Shown: positions 22,230 through 34,404, counted from the first letter of the stretch. The stretch: DNA of 64,000 nt from Hygrophila difformis (GCA_030278955.1 JAOANR010000012.1:22313977-22377976), one strand, 5' to 3'. Notes: generated from the sequence alone by a model not told the origin. Program-made: numbers and translations.

Positions 22230-25200
22230 TCAGAGATCGCCGTCTTTCTTCTCATCCGATTTCTTGGAGGAGCCAGCTTCATCAGGGATCTTCTTGAGTA
22301 AAGTTTGCAGGATCTGATTTTGACTGAGGATCAGTGATTCCACCATTTTTCGATTTCTCTCCTCTTTTTCCAGCATCATCCTTCTGAATTCTTCGTCTCT
22401 CTTTTCCTTCTCCAACTTCTCCTTCCGTTTTTCTTCCTTTTCTCTCCTACGCTCTTGGCGTTCTTCTTCAGCCCTCTTTCTCTGTTCCTCATGACTTGTC
22501 ATAATGGCATCTGTCATGGACTTCATTCCTTCGAGCATAGATTGACTCATTCTGCTCATCATCTCAAATGCTTGGGAATCAGCCGGGAACTGGGATACAT
22601 TTTGGCTTTGAGGTGTCTGTGGTTGAGTCGGAAACGGGGATGCCGGAGTAGGAAAAGGCATCTCTGTTTGCTCTTGCTGAGATCTCTCTTCTGCTGCAGT
22701 AGAAGGTCCTGCATCAGTACGGGCTTGCTTTGTTCCCTTCTTAGCCCTTGGCGGTCTACTCCTCTTCTTGGGTGCTTGCCTTCCGGTTATGAATGAGGAT
22801 TGAGCATCTGAATCACCTCCTCCATACAGCTGGGGGAAAGAGTATCTAATTCGTTCTGTCAGAGGCAACCTTGGCACGCTGATGGGAGGGTTTATCCTTA
22901 CGGTGTCGCCCCCTGCAAATGCGCTCAAGTCGACGTTCTGGGCAACACAGATTCTTCTTATTAAGTTCGGGTAGCATAAGGCCTGCCTGTCCTCCAACCG
23001 TGCTGCTATGACTTCAAACACATGCCTTCCTACGTTCAACTTCGCTCCGCTCCACATTCGTGCGAATCCCATCAGAACACTCCCAGATGTGTTGTGTGGG
23101 TGCGAGTTGGGCCGAATTTTTGACATGTAAAATTCGTAGGTTGGCATGAATTGCATTCTTAAGAAGTTGGTATCAAAAGTATGCCCTGGGGCGGTGATTC
23201 TCGTCATGCTGTTTGCCACAGTAGCGTACTTTGCATACTCCTTTGTCTTGGCCCTCTTTACCATGATTTCTTCACGGGGAAACTCACTTATGATGTCCGG
23301 GGTTCCAAAAAATTGGTTCAACCATTCTGGCGAGATGTCTATTACATGACACCGAATCCAGGTTGTTCTGTTGGCGGCATTGATGTTGCAAAAGAATTCT
23401 CTTGTCAACTCAACAAAGCCATCTTCATCATAATGCAGCATAAAATTTCCCCATTCTTGATTTCTGTAAAAGGTTTCGACAGTGGGATGAAGCAAGGCAT
23501 CCTGTCTGAACCCTTTATCCGGCACTATCATCTTCTGCAGCTTTGCATACAGTTCTGCTCTTTCCTTGCTCCCATTGAACTTAATCTGCACTTCTTCTTC
23601 ACTTAGCTGCTTCTCCTTATCATACTGTTTCGATCCCATTCTTTGCCTCACAGAATTCTCAGACCAAAATTCTACTGGTCGAATGGATCCGACTGATTCA
23701 TCGTCGCTCGAGTGCCAATCTGTTTGGTCATCACCCTCCTGCGGTTGCTCATTCATCGGTACAGCTTCATGTTCTCTTTGACTTGATTCTCTATAAGCTG
23801 TCTCTTTTCTAAGCTCCTCCTCATCTTCCCTAATTCGTGCAGCTTGTCCGACAGGACGCTGGAAAATGGGCGCCAACTGCTCCATAAAATCATTCTCTTC
23901 CTGCATGGCTTCCTCTCTGTCGTCAGCCATGTCCTGTGATTCATTCGCTTTGGTCAGTGGCTCTATAACTCTTTGTTGCTCAACGGCTTTTTCCTTTAGC
24001 AATTCCGCCAATGTGACTGGGTTCGTGGGAGTTTCAGCAGTTCTGATCACGGCTTCGATTCTGGCAGTGCCCACAAGTGGATCAACGATTCGAGATGCCT
24101 CTGTCTGATAACAAATCTGCTCAGGCGCCTCTCCTCGATCGATCCCTGTTTCAATCTGCTCATTCAGCCTGTTCCTTATGTCTCCCAGAATGGTTTCCCT
24201 ATCGTGACCAGTGGGACCAGTCCATACAGGCGGTTGTTCTTCTTTGATTTTCAGTCCGGTTCCCTCTTTTCCGCCTGTAATCATTAAATCATCATCGCCT
24301 TCTCGTCCAGCTTCCCCAGTTCTTTCAGACTTTCTGGCTTCCAAATCAGCTTGAAGTTTTTCAGCAACTTCTCTGTCATGCGCTTCTTTCTTTTTCTTTT
24401 CCTCTTCAGCCCTGGTCTGTTGAATATTCTTTCTTATTTGCTCCTCCTCCGCAGTCTTCCTTGCTCTTTCGGCTCGTTCCTGCTCACTTAACTTATCCAC
24501 TCCTGAACCACCTGTTCCTTGATCTAGCAGCCCAGCTAATGCAAATTCGTCATTTTGCATTTTCCTGGCCAGTTCAGCATCTTGAGCAATTAGTTCTTTT
24601 CTTTTAGGTGGTGGAGGTGGCATTGGTTTCTTCCCTCTGTCCTTGGGATCCGTAGGTGCTGCCACTTTCCTAACAGTTGGTTCAGGTTCGTTGATCACCA
24701 CTTTCTTTTCCGGAGCTCTTGCTGTTTTGTCTTTTTCAGCAGATTTTATCAATCTTCCTCTCATTCTCGGTTGAAATGCGGGCTGACTTCTAGATGCAAC
24801 AGCAGTGTTAGATGTTTGCTCGGGTGGGATGGTCGGATCGGTGGTGGCAGGTGCTGCAGCAGGTGTTGGCATTTCAGACTGAGTTGACTGTACTGGAGTC
24901 TGAACCGTTTCTTGCTGTACCACTGGCTCGGTGACAGCAACTTCTTGCACTTCAGTCTGCCCTCTTGGCGGCAAAGCTGAAGCTTGTACCGCTGGCTGGG
25001 TAGGCTGTGGGTTGGCCTCAGGCGGAGTGGAAAAGTAGGCATCAATCTCAGCGTCTGGGTCTTCCGGATTTTCCTGTTGCATATCTTCATGAGCTTCCTG
25101 AGTCCCAAACAACCTGTGTGCAAATCTCAGATAATCGTGCACAAATGTCTGACTTGTTATCCGGACCAGTTTGAGTTCCCATGCCTTCTTGATTCGTGTG

Positions 25201-26421
25201 CAAAACAAGCTTCTAATTTTGTGGTTATAGTGCATGACCTTCATTCTGTTTCCTTCCATCCCATATTTCAGGGCTTCTCTATCCATCTCCATGAGGAGTT
25301 CAAGATATGAAGTTCTGTATTGCTCCATCATGGTGTTGACCATATCCCTTTCTAGCTCCTCTGTCACATAGGTCATTCTTTGCGCCATATCGTATTTCAG
25401 ATATTCCCCTGCCTCGGCCTTGGTCATCAGTCTGAGTTGCGTCTTCTTATCTGTCATCACTGACCAATTGTGGTGCTGCACCTCATAAAGGGCTTTCTCC
25501 CTTAATTCTCTGATGCGCTCGGGAAATCCAGGATCTGCCTCATTTCCCTTCTCGATTGGTCTCGTCTGGCCGAACCGCTTGTTTATGAAAATTGTCTCGA
25601 AATTGTCCTCATCTGGCAGGGTCAATCCTTTATCCAATCTTTCTTGTGTTATGAACCCTCTGCCTTTTCCCCACAGATGTGCCATCTCGTGCCATTCCTT
25701 CCGAGCTGCATTGATTTCTTCTCTGAACTTGTTTATCATGGTAGAGTTCCTTTCTGTGTTGAACTCCTCAATTCTCCTCAGCTTGTGGAGCAGGTTGTAA
25801 CTCATTTCCCTATGTCTTAGCTTGGCCTGCTGGGTTACCCATCTCTGCTCTTCTCTTCCCATGTTGTCAAATAACCGCGGGCTCCAAATGCAGGGGAAGG
25901 CTTCATACATTGAGATGGCTCCCTTTCCCAATATTTGGCTCACCGGTAAAGGTCTTTCCACAAACTGCAATCGCACTTGTGGGTCTATGGGCTGGTCGGG
26001 AATGAGTATATCATAATTCGAGATATCGATTCCCACTGTTCCATCTTCTAAATGACGTTGCCAGACAGCTATGTGTATCTGGAACTTCAGTGTGATCCTT
26101 TCCAAATGCACTTCGGGTGTCATTATGGAATCATTCGGGGCATGATCTGTCATCAGTTCCCAAAACTTCAACATGTGATAGGAGAAATCCCTTTCTATGT
26201 TCGTTAGAGCAGTTGATCTATCTGCAGGAGGGATTTTTACGTCCCATCCGGGCCTTAATGACAACTCAACTTCGGTGCCCTGGTCCAACGGTACACTGTA
26301 CACGCTTATCAGTGCTTCCCTAAGCTTTTTGATCTGGGTTCTGTTCGCAGAAGCTTCTATTGCTGCCTGATGTAGAGTGCAATCAGGCAGTCCAAGTGCC
26401 GATTTAATCACTTTCTCGTTC
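22230..26421 (-). CDS. Element A accessory (env-position) protein, exon 2
   Basis: Second exon of a 1411-residue protein; exon 1 is 27814-27857. The open frame has no ATG near its start, but a pyrimidine tract ending TTTTTCAG precedes 26421, and homology to element B begins exactly at the splice acceptor. In protein order: helical N-terminal half; Pro/Gln/Thr-rich stretch (about residues 470-600); Lys-rich segment with P-P-P-P-P-K-R-K; charged coiled coil (about 660-710); a globular region (about 955-1200) with W-I-R-C-H-V-I-D-I-S-P-E-W-L-N-Q-F-F-G and L-N-V-G-R motifs, resembling the 'putative plant transposon protein' domain; a basic K-K-R-S-R-P-P-R-A-K-K patch; and a C-terminal Glu/Arg coiled coil. 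No signal peptide or membrane segment is seen, so a true envelope role is unlikely. Function unknown. Confidence 0.85.
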
Positions 26422-27813
26422 CTGAAAAATGTAGGAAGTATTAGCTCCACTCAAGTTTTTATGTTTTGAAAATCGGGTTTCAAGTTAAAAATCAACATCC
26501 TCACATTTTGAGCTTTGCTCGAAATGTGATTTATTCGATTAGTACTTAAAACTTTATCCATAGGCAGATGCCCTTAATTAATTAGAAAAAGGTCTAAGTC
26601 ATTGGACTTAGAGAAATTTTTAGTGGGCTATTGGGCCCAAAAAGTTTGATTTTCTATCTTATTAAACAAGCTCGAGGCACTTGTTGAAAGATGGAATGAG
26701 ATGAGAACGACGGGACTGGATGCTCGAAGCTGGAATGTGCAGTGGAGACGTGGCGTAATGGATTTGCAAACTCTGAACTGCTTGAGCTGTCTTTGGACAG
26801 TTAAAACATTCAAGAGGGGGTGCAAACACTATTTTTAATTTTAAAATGGTTGACTTGTTTTATTTAATGAAAAAGTGGGATGTGTGGGGTCCCAATTTTT
26901 GAATCTTGAAAATGATAGCAGTTTTAAGTGGCAAAAATTACTGCTACCTCAACTCACACATTTAGTTCCATTGGGAACAAAAACACACTTGTCAACCAAA
27001 ATTCCTAACAACTATTTTTGTCTTTTTGTGAAAAAGTGAAATCAGGAAAAAGGAAGTGGGGGTGTGCACAGGGGCTGCTGAAAAGGGATTGGGTGTACTG
27101 GTGATTACCATAAACAAACACACAACCACTTTTTCAACTAGCAGTACATACACACGCAGGATACCCACAAGGAAAACAGCATTAACTAATCTCCAGGGCA
27201 TGCAAACATTATGAACACTAAAACAGATTCTACAACCATGCTAACACCCTTCATGCTTCAAAAACCTCAAACTCAATCAAACTGGCATGCTCTATTTAAT
27301 CTAAAATAACAATCATGAGTCATCAACAACACCAACCTATTCAAGAATAACCCAGTGTTCGTTTAGAGACAAAATTGATTCAGACTTCTCAATCATAACA
27401 GATACAAAATGCAAGCATGCTCGAAGACAACATTGCTACAGAGGTAAAACAAAACATGATGTGAATATTAAACAAACTGTGAACCTTAAAACTCGACAAT
27501 GGAGGAAGTTACCCCCTGTCGAACCCTAAGGTGTTGCCTATGTTCTCTAGATAACCCAGGTTCTCAAAATCAAAAATTCTAAACAACCCCTAACATTCCT
27601 CACCAACACAAACCGAATGCCCACCCCCTCAATCATGCTCGCCCTACTCCCATCGCGACACAAGATTCACAAAAACAATGCCCGCAACTAACAACCTCAA
27701 AACCTAACTCAAACAGTGGAGAAGTAACACATGGGAACCCATTTACACACAATCGTAAGTCAAAACACAAAAATCCCCCAAAATCGCGAAAACAGGGGCC
27801 CGAGAGTGCTTAC
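26422..27813 (-). other. Intron of the element A accessory gene
   Basis: 1392 bp. Donor GTAAGC at 27813, acceptor TTTTTCAG ending at 26422. The donor leaves two bases of a codon and the acceptor supplies the third, keeping frame. Element B has an intron of about 1.4 kb in the same place and phase (44420-45834). The copy of GTGAGGATGTTGA with its hairpin (26492-26526) lies near the 3' end. Confidence 0.72.
26492..26526 (-). other. Hairpin plus GTGAGGATGTTGA motif, internal copy 2 (element A)
   Basis: On the minus strand a stem of CATTTCGAGC with GCTCAAAATG (nine of ten pairs, AAA loop) runs directly into the 13-mer that also forms the 3' LTR junction. Confidence 0.75.
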
Positions 27814-27857
27814 CATGGTTCGGTATGCTTTTGAGATGATGAGGATGATGGTTCCAT
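27814..27857 (-). CDS. Element A accessory protein, exon 1
   Basis: ATG at 27857, then 14 full codons and two bases up to a GTAAGC donor. It encodes a short Ser-rich start (M-E-P-S-S-S-S-S). Element B has an equivalent Ser-rich mini-exon (44382-44419) with the same phase. A TATA-like box (28011-28020) is about 158 bp upstream; the B spacing is about 153 bp. This agreement between two diverged elements is the main support. No transcript is available. Confidence 0.72.
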
Positions 27858-28044
27858 GGCGACAATCGGACAGAGTTTCGCCTGAGTTTGGTCGGAGATG
27901 GTTGCGAAGGACACGGTGGTGTGCTTCGGGAGAGGCAGTGTCAGACGAGAGGAATTCGAAAAAAAACTAAGTGTTGGAAGTGTGGGGAGGACGAGGGAGA
28001 AGAGGGGGGGTTAAATACTAATGGGCCAGTCGTGGAACCCTAGC
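27858..28044 (-). promoter_or_regulatory. Putative internal promoter of the element A accessory gene
   Basis: On the minus strand: TAGTATTTAA (28020-28011), then a C/T-rich tract and an untranslated leader to the ATG at 27857. The palindrome array lies immediately upstream. The same order is found in element B. Confidence 0.55.
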
Positions 28045-28432
28045 CCATTGTCGCGGAACAGGGTTCCTCGACTGGGCTCGGCGACATTAGAGGTGTCGCG
28101 GAGTATGGCACTTGGTCGCGGAACAGCGCTCCTCGACTGAGGGTATCGTGACCAAGCTGGAGAGAGGAAGGGTTAAGTGTAAATCGTGTCGCGGAACTGG
28201 TACCTAGTCGCGGAACAGTGGTCCGCGACACGGTGTATCGCGACCGCGACAATCATTACTCAGGGACAAGTGAAATCTGGTCGCGGAAGTGAGCCTGGTC
28301 GCGAGGCAGTGTCCCGCGACAAAGTGGTCACTCCGCGACACGGACTTCACTATGAGGGGGAAACTGTGTCGCTAATCTCCTTTTGGGCGCGGGGCAGTGT
28401 CCCGCGACACAGAAGGGATTCCGCGATATTTT
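28045..28432. repeat. Internal palindrome array of element A (GTCGCGGA type)
   Basis: Many direct and inverted copies of GTCGCGGA/TCCGCGAC, such as GTCGCGGAACAGTGGTCC followed by GCGAC near 28200. Same motif as in A's LTRs, placed upstream of the accessory gene's TATA-like box. Confidence 0.87.
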
Positions 28433-28784
28433 ATTTTGAATTTTCAAATTTTTAACGGACTGGGCCAGATTGTGATGTTTGGGCTTGAGTCCATTTTATT
28501 TGCCTTGGGTCTGAATTAATTCAGTCCAAGTGAATTCAAAATAATGGGCTGGAATTTAAATCAATCTACTTGCACAAAATTAGGTCGGGTCAGCTCCATT
28601 TATCTGCGAATTTTATTCCGGATTTTAAATTGCTTTAAATTCCGAGAATATTTTTCTTAGATTTGTGGAATTTTCCCAACCAAGAACCTGGTTTTCCATG
28701 CTATTTTTCTGCTCCTTCTTTTTGATGGTTCCGGAATTCCTGCAAAGTAGACAAATACCCGATTGGTTAGGTTTTCCCCTCTAA
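28433..28784 (-). other. Spacer between motif copy 1 and the internal palindrome array (element A)
   Basis: No gene. On the minus strand an acceptor-like CTACTTTGCAG near 28740 is followed by sequence alignable to element B just after its TGTTTTGCAG near 43374. Confidence 0.5.
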
Positions 28785-28822
28785 TCAACATCCTCACATT
28801 TAGAGTCTTAGTACTCTAAATG
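28785..28822 (-). other. Hairpin plus GTGAGGATGTTGA motif, internal copy 1 (element A)
   Basis: Perfect 10-bp stem CATTTAGAGT/ACTCTAAATG with a 6-base loop (28797-28822), directly followed on the minus strand by the 13-mer. Stem and loop are identical in element B (43296-43321). Confidence 0.85.
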
Positions 28823-28933
28823 TTTAATTGATTTGAGGGTACTTCTCTGTTCTGAATTAAATATACCGAACTACCACTAAACTAACTATGAGTAATAATG
28901 AGTGTAATTCTCTTAATAAACGACGCTGCATCC

Positions 28934-28951
28934 TCCCCGGCAACGGCGCCA
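28934..28951 (-). other. Primer binding site of element A
   Basis: The minus strand reads TGGCGCCGTTGCCGGGGA directly against the LTR end at 28952, the primer site typical of Athila elements. Confidence 0.93.
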
Positions 28952-30104
28952 TGAAACTTTTGACAATTTCGTCACACGAGTATTTTCTAAAATATCCCAG
29001 GTTAAATTTATTAAATGAGAAGAGTTATGATTCATGGGGAAGGGGTTTAAGGATATATTTCACTTTTTATTACTCATGTGGGAAACTTTGATTTCGAACG
29101 GCGCTGTGGACCTCCTCGGCATGAAACTTTTGACAATTTTCACGGTGCAGCCGGGATAGATAATTCAATCTCGACCTTCAGTCTGTCACACTGAAGATCC
29201 CCGGCGTTTAGCATCATGAAACTTATCATAGTTTTATGTCATGAAGATCCTTGCCATGAAATACATTCCCACTATATGAGTATTTTCTGAAAAATCATAA
29301 TTCTGGTTTTCAATTTTATTTAATGAAACCAATTTATGAAGGCGGAGTTGGGATTAGGGATATATTTATAGGTTGTCACGTTTTTATTACTCGTGTTAAG
29401 AAACTGTGGCCCGAAAGCGCACGGTGTCAAAAATTGTAGTAATTTATAGTAAGACCGGATCGTTCACTGGAGGATGTGCGATGGAAGCAGGGCCCACGCC
29501 GTTTACTAAGATTTTCCACTCGGTTACTCAATTCAAGTTTGTGTTTTAAACTATCAACTACTTGACATAATTTAAACTAAGCTATGAAAGCAATTAAAAT
29601 AAAGCAGATAAAGTTGTTCTAGAAAGCGAATTAAATTTAATCTAAGAAAGCCATAAAATTATTCTAAGAAAGCGGTTAAAATTATTCTATGAAAGCATAT
29701 TTAAAATGAGACAGAAGGGACAGGAAGAAAAGAATAAAGATTGGACAAGATTCAGATGAAACACAGTTAAACTTCCATTTTAATACACAGATCTTAGCTT
29801 GGGATAATCCATCAGTTAGCTAACTCTCATGCTTTCTGTACTATGTTCCCTTTAACAGACAGGTACTTACAGTAAGAATTTACATGCTCTTAATGACAAC
29901 AAATTCTAAGATACCACAGACTTACAACTGCTCCCGTCAGAGCGTGTCATTTATCTGTGGTGGACAAGCAACACCCGACAAATCATTTATTGAGATGCCA
30001 AGTACTGCTATCATTCCCCCATGTCACACCCAAAGATTCTAATTAAGCCCTGAACTATCCCTTAACTCTCAGTCCTAGTAGCAGTTACGCAACTCTCAAT
30101 ACAC
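28952..30104 (-). mobile_element. Element A 5' LTR, part 1 (up to gap)
   Basis: Near-identical to 15810-16963. It stops at the N run; LTR sequence resumes at 46566 with almost no bases missing. Confidence 0.92.
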
Positions 30105-30604
30105 NNNNNNNNNNNNNNNNNNNNNNNNNNNNNNNNNNNNNNNNNNNNNNNNNNNNNNNNNNNNNNNNNNNNNNNNNNNNNNNNNNNNNNNNNNNNNNNN
30201 NNNNNNNNNNNNNNNNNNNNNNNNNNNNNNNNNNNNNNNNNNNNNNNNNNNNNNNNNNNNNNNNNNNNNNNNNNNNNNNNNNNNNNNNNNNNNNNNNNNN
30301 NNNNNNNNNNNNNNNNNNNNNNNNNNNNNNNNNNNNNNNNNNNNNNNNNNNNNNNNNNNNNNNNNNNNNNNNNNNNNNNNNNNNNNNNNNNNNNNNNNNN
30401 NNNNNNNNNNNNNNNNNNNNNNNNNNNNNNNNNNNNNNNNNNNNNNNNNNNNNNNNNNNNNNNNNNNNNNNNNNNNNNNNNNNNNNNNNNNNNNNNNNNN
30501 NNNNNNNNNNNNNNNNNNNNNNNNNNNNNNNNNNNNNNNNNNNNNNNNNNNNNNNNNNNNNNNNNNNNNNNNNNNNNNNNNNNNNNNNNNNNNNNNNNNN
30601 NNNN
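30105..30604. other. Assembly gap, 500 N
   Basis: Exactly 500 N, so a placeholder of unknown true size. Any reading frame spanning it is artificial. Confidence 0.99.
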
Positions 30605-31788
30605 TTCAATTGTTCAAAGGCTCTTTGTTGGTCGGCTCCCCACTTGAATTCTTCTTCTTTCTTTAATCCTAACAGATCCGTCAATGGTTTCCCTTTCCCG
30701 GCCGCATTCGCCAAGAATCTTCTCAGAAAACCGATCTGACATAGGAATTTCTACAGACTCTTCCTATCATGAGGAGGTCTGGCTTCCTGGATAGCCTTGG
30801 TTTTGTTTGCATCAACTTCTATACCTCTGTTATGCACCAAGAACCCTAGGAAATTCCCTGCTTGCACTCCAAAAGCACACTTGGCTGGATTCATCTTATC
30901 TCCATGTAACCTCATCCTTGCAAACACTCTTCTCAGATCGGCCAAATGGCTCTCCACGTCTTTGGATCGGACCATGATATTGTCGATGTAGACTTCCACA
31001 CAATCTCCTATCAGATCGTGAAAGACGTAATTCATGGCCCTCTGATATGCGACTCATGCATTCTTCAGTCCGAATGGCATTACTACCCATTCGTAAATCC
31101 CAATAGCTCCAGGGCATCTGAATGCAGTCTTGTGTACATCTTATTCGGCCATAAAGATTTGATTATATCCAAAATATTCATCCATAAAAGATAACATTCC
31201 TTGTTTCGCGGCCGAATCAATTAACAAATCAACAATGGGCATCATATATTCATCTTTGGGAGTTTCTATATTAAGATTCCTGAAATCAATGCAAACTCTC
31301 AACTTCCCATTCTTCTTTATTACAGGTACAATATTTGACAACCATTCTACATATTTAGCTGGCCTAACAAATCCGGCCGCTAACAATTTTTCTATCTCTT
31401 CCTTGATTTTCGGAACTATTTCGGGCGCTGCCCTCCTGGCCGGCTGTTTGTGCGGCCTAAACCCTTCTTTGATAGGTAGTCTATGCCCCACAATTGATCT
31501 TTCTAATCCAGGCATTTCTGTATAATCCCATGCGAAACAATCTTTGAACTCAACCAGCACTTCCCTGAATCGGCTGAGCATATGTTGATCAAGATTCGCA
31601 CTGATTGGAATCTCTCTTGGACACTCAGCTGTGCCAATATTGACCATCTTCAAAGGATCCTGAGCTCTGAAGGCTGGTGTCCGCTTTGGGATAGCATCCA
31701 TGAGTTCGCTCCATCTTGCATTCTCGTTTGTAGACTCGAGTTCGGCCGATTCGAACTCGGTTACTTCTTTGGTCGCTTCGTTCATCAT
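30605..31788 (-). pseudogene. Tat-type Ty3 reverse transcriptase, broken
   Basis: Minus-strand remains of a reverse transcriptase domain, starting with a linker (A-R-R-A-A-P-E-I-V-P-K) and passing N-I-V-P-V-I-K-K-N-G-K-L-R-V-C-I-D-F-R, then F-M-D-E-Y-F-G-Y-N-Q-I-F-M-A-E. The catalytic Y-x-D-D is changed to Y-I-D-N, the frame has in-frame stops near 31140, 31065 and 30750, and the RNase H end runs into the gap. The sequence style fits the Tat lineage rather than Athila, so it is a separate element from A and B. It is adjacent to the protease fragment in normal order. No activity is possible. Confidence 0.85.
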
Positions 31789-31904
31789 TTACCTTCTTCT
31801 TCAACTGGCCGCAAGTCGGCCTGGTATCTGACCTCGAATCTCAAATCTGTCCAGTCGCATTCGACCACCTCTGGATATCGATCCCCTACCACCGCTAGAA
31901 ACGG

Positions 31905-32570
31905 TTATATGGGCTCTTCGTATAACACCGCATCGATTCGTCCGGCAGAGCTGACTGGGAACGGTGGTTGGTCACCATCTACTTCCTTTACTGTGCCATC
32001 GTTCTTCCAGAACCATATCTTCTGATGAAGGGTTGATGGCAAACACCTAGCTGTGTGAATCCAGCATCGGCCTAATAAGGCCGCATACGGGATCTCAACA
32101 TCCACTACGAAGAACATAGTCAGAATTGAGATTGTTCCGACTGTAGCGTCTACCAAAATGCATCCTTCTGTTGCAGTCTGTGCTCCCACAAAGCTTAATA
32201 TTTTCATTCTTGTGGGTAGCAAGTCTTCCCTGGTTCGGCCAATCTTAGCCAAAGTGGATAACAGCATGATATTTACAGTTGCTCCACCATTTACAAACAT
32301 TTTCCTCAATAGCCTCCCATTTACCCAACCTTTAACATAAAGAGGCCTTACATACTGAGACATCTTTGTGGTGGGAGGTAAGATCGTGCTCGGTTGAGCT
32401 TCTGGGATGAAAGCTTTATACCCTTCTTCTATAATATTCTTGCCTTCGGCCTCTGGCCGAAGTGCCTCCAGCTTGGCGAAACAGAAGTCCACAACAGGTT
32501 CTTCTTCGCCAAAATACTCGTCCTCTTTCTGACAAAAAACCACAGCCAGTATCAGACGAATACTCTTCAC
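31905..32570 (-). pseudogene. Tat-type Ty3 aspartic protease region, inactivated
   Basis: A 221-residue minus-strand frame with the Tat protease layout: K-M-F-V-N-G-G-A-T-V-N-I-M around the active site, then G-R-T-R-E-D-L, and L-L-G-R-C-W-I-H near the end. The catalytic Asp is replaced by Asn (V-N-G-G where V-D-G-G is expected), which would abolish cleavage. About 40 codons separate it from the RT frame, with stops between. Confidence 0.82.
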
Positions 32571-32725
32571 TGCTTGCTATGGTGGTGCCTACCATGTTAG
32601 TGCAGGTTCCAAAGTCGAACTTGAATTGTCCGATTTGAATAGCCTTATTACTTGGGACAATGGAAGTTTTAGGTTTCCATTCCCTTGTTCGTACTGGTCT
32701 TGGCTTCCACTATTCTTTCGGCTCT
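32571..32725 (-). other. Short remnant between the Tat fragment and the element B LTR
   Basis: Probably more of the Tat polyprotein; no clear motif. Element B begins at 32726, so the Tat copy was probably cut by that insertion. Confidence 0.45.
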
Positions 32726-33054
32726 TGATAATGGCCAAAATTGTCCATTATTTCCAATCCATTTCCGTGTCTGAGACGGACATTTTGATCGTATTCCATC
32801 TTATTGTAATAAGAAAGCAGTTGAATTTGACAGATTAATGCTAGTTTGTAAAAACATCAAGCCAGTGATGAAAAGACACAAAATATGCAATTTTTAATTG
32901 TATTTGTGTTAGAAAAATCCAAAAACATGAAAAAAGGAAAAAGAAAAGAAAAAGGAATGAAAAGATGGGCAAAAGAATAAAAGAGCCCACAAAAATCCAA
33001 AAAGATGGGAAAAAGATTGAAAATCCCACAACTGAAATTTGGTCAAGTGTTGAA

Positions 33055-33455
33055 GCACAATTCGAATTGTGCAATTCGAATTAATTCGAATTGCACACAA
33101 TTCGAATTGCTGAAGAGAACAAAGAAATGGTTAAGTGTTGGAAGGGATGCAGAAGCCTAATTCGAATTGTTCAAATTCGAATTAATTCGAATTAGGGAAT
33201 GAAGAGAGAAGAAACCCAAAGGCAAGAAGAAGATGCAATTCGAATTGTCCAATTCGAATTAATTCGAACTGGCACAAACAATTCGAATTGCCAACAGATG
33301 CAAGGAAGCCAAGCAGAAACCCTCATCCAATTCGAGAAAAGATCAATTCGAATTCTTCACAATAATTCGAATTGATGACTGAAGGCCACAATCCCAGCTC
33401 AAGGAAGAGATCTCACAATTCGAATTAATTCGAATTGGTTGAGATAATTCGAACC
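33055..33455. repeat. Palindrome array 1 of element B (AATTCGAATT type)
   Basis: Clusters of AATTCGAATT, often two head to tail flanked by single copies, starting near 33059, 33160, 33237, 33343 and 33416. It sits at the same LTR offset as array 1 of element A. Confidence 0.92.
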
Positions 33456-33530
33456 CCATTCAACAATTCATCCAAATGAAGCTGTGGAGCATGAGCACAA
33501 CACTGGTGGGCCTAGGGTTTCGAAGTTTGT

Positions 33531-33540
33531 CTATAAAAGC
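33531..33540 (+). promoter_or_regulatory. LTR TATA box of element B
   Basis: CTATAAAAGC about 77 bp after palindrome array 1, matching the arrangement in element A. Confidence 0.72.
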
Positions 33541-34404
33541 AGACCTTCCACAACAGAATCCGGAGATCAAGAATTTTGCCAAAAAGCAGCTTGGGACAAA
33601 AAGAACAGCAGGAGGTTCCACACCCCTTAAGGGTTAGGTAGGTAGTTTAGTTTAGTTTAGTTTATTTTTCTTGCAAGTAGTGTAATCTTTACATGCTTTG
33701 ATCTTAGTTTAGTGTAGAAGCAGTTTGTGTAACCCTTAGAGTAGCCATTTCCAGATTTTTACAAGCTTTCTAGTTAGATAAACCCTACCTTCAAGTTAAT
33801 GATGGTTTTGGGTTCTTTATTTTGTTTTCAAAGTGTCAATACAAGAAAAATTTCCAGAAATGGTGTTATTCATGTGTTTTGGCACTCTTTAATGCTTTCT
33901 CTAGAAATAAATGCTTAGCATGTTTGTTTGTTTCAACTAGGTTACATTTATTATGTCCTAGTTGACATTCAAACTTAATAAATGCATGTTTGGTGGGTTG
34001 TTAGCTTGATTTTGTGCCTTAGAGCTTCAAATAAGTGTTCTTAGATTTTAGACGTTTTTAGGTTTGTTAGTATTTATCTTTATGCCTTATTTTTTTCTGC
34101 CTTGATTTTTATTTTATGCTTCCTTAGATAACTTGAGTGTTCTTAGTTTATTCATGTAGTTCTTAGATAACTAGATGTTTAGGTTCTTTGATCTTTGATC
34201 CTTTGTTTGTAGAAATAGGGTTTGAATCTTGCCAATACCCACTGAACATGTATTTGTTTATTTCTTGAAAACCTCACTAGGGTGGCTGTGAAGTGACATT
34301 GATGTGAGATGAGGGATTTGGTAAATCTAAACCCATCATTAACCGCACAGTGTTCACCTAACCCATACTTGTGAGAACAAAAATTGTTATTGTTTGAAAA
34401 TGTG

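Noticed and set aside
22230..26421. True envelope glycoprotein in element A
   Set aside because: It sits in the env position but has no signal peptide, no membrane segment and no Cys-rich ectodomain; it is basic and coiled-coil.
30085..30714. Long open frames running through the N runs (also 45857-46595)
   Set aside because: They exist only because N codons contain no stops; the gaps are placeholders.
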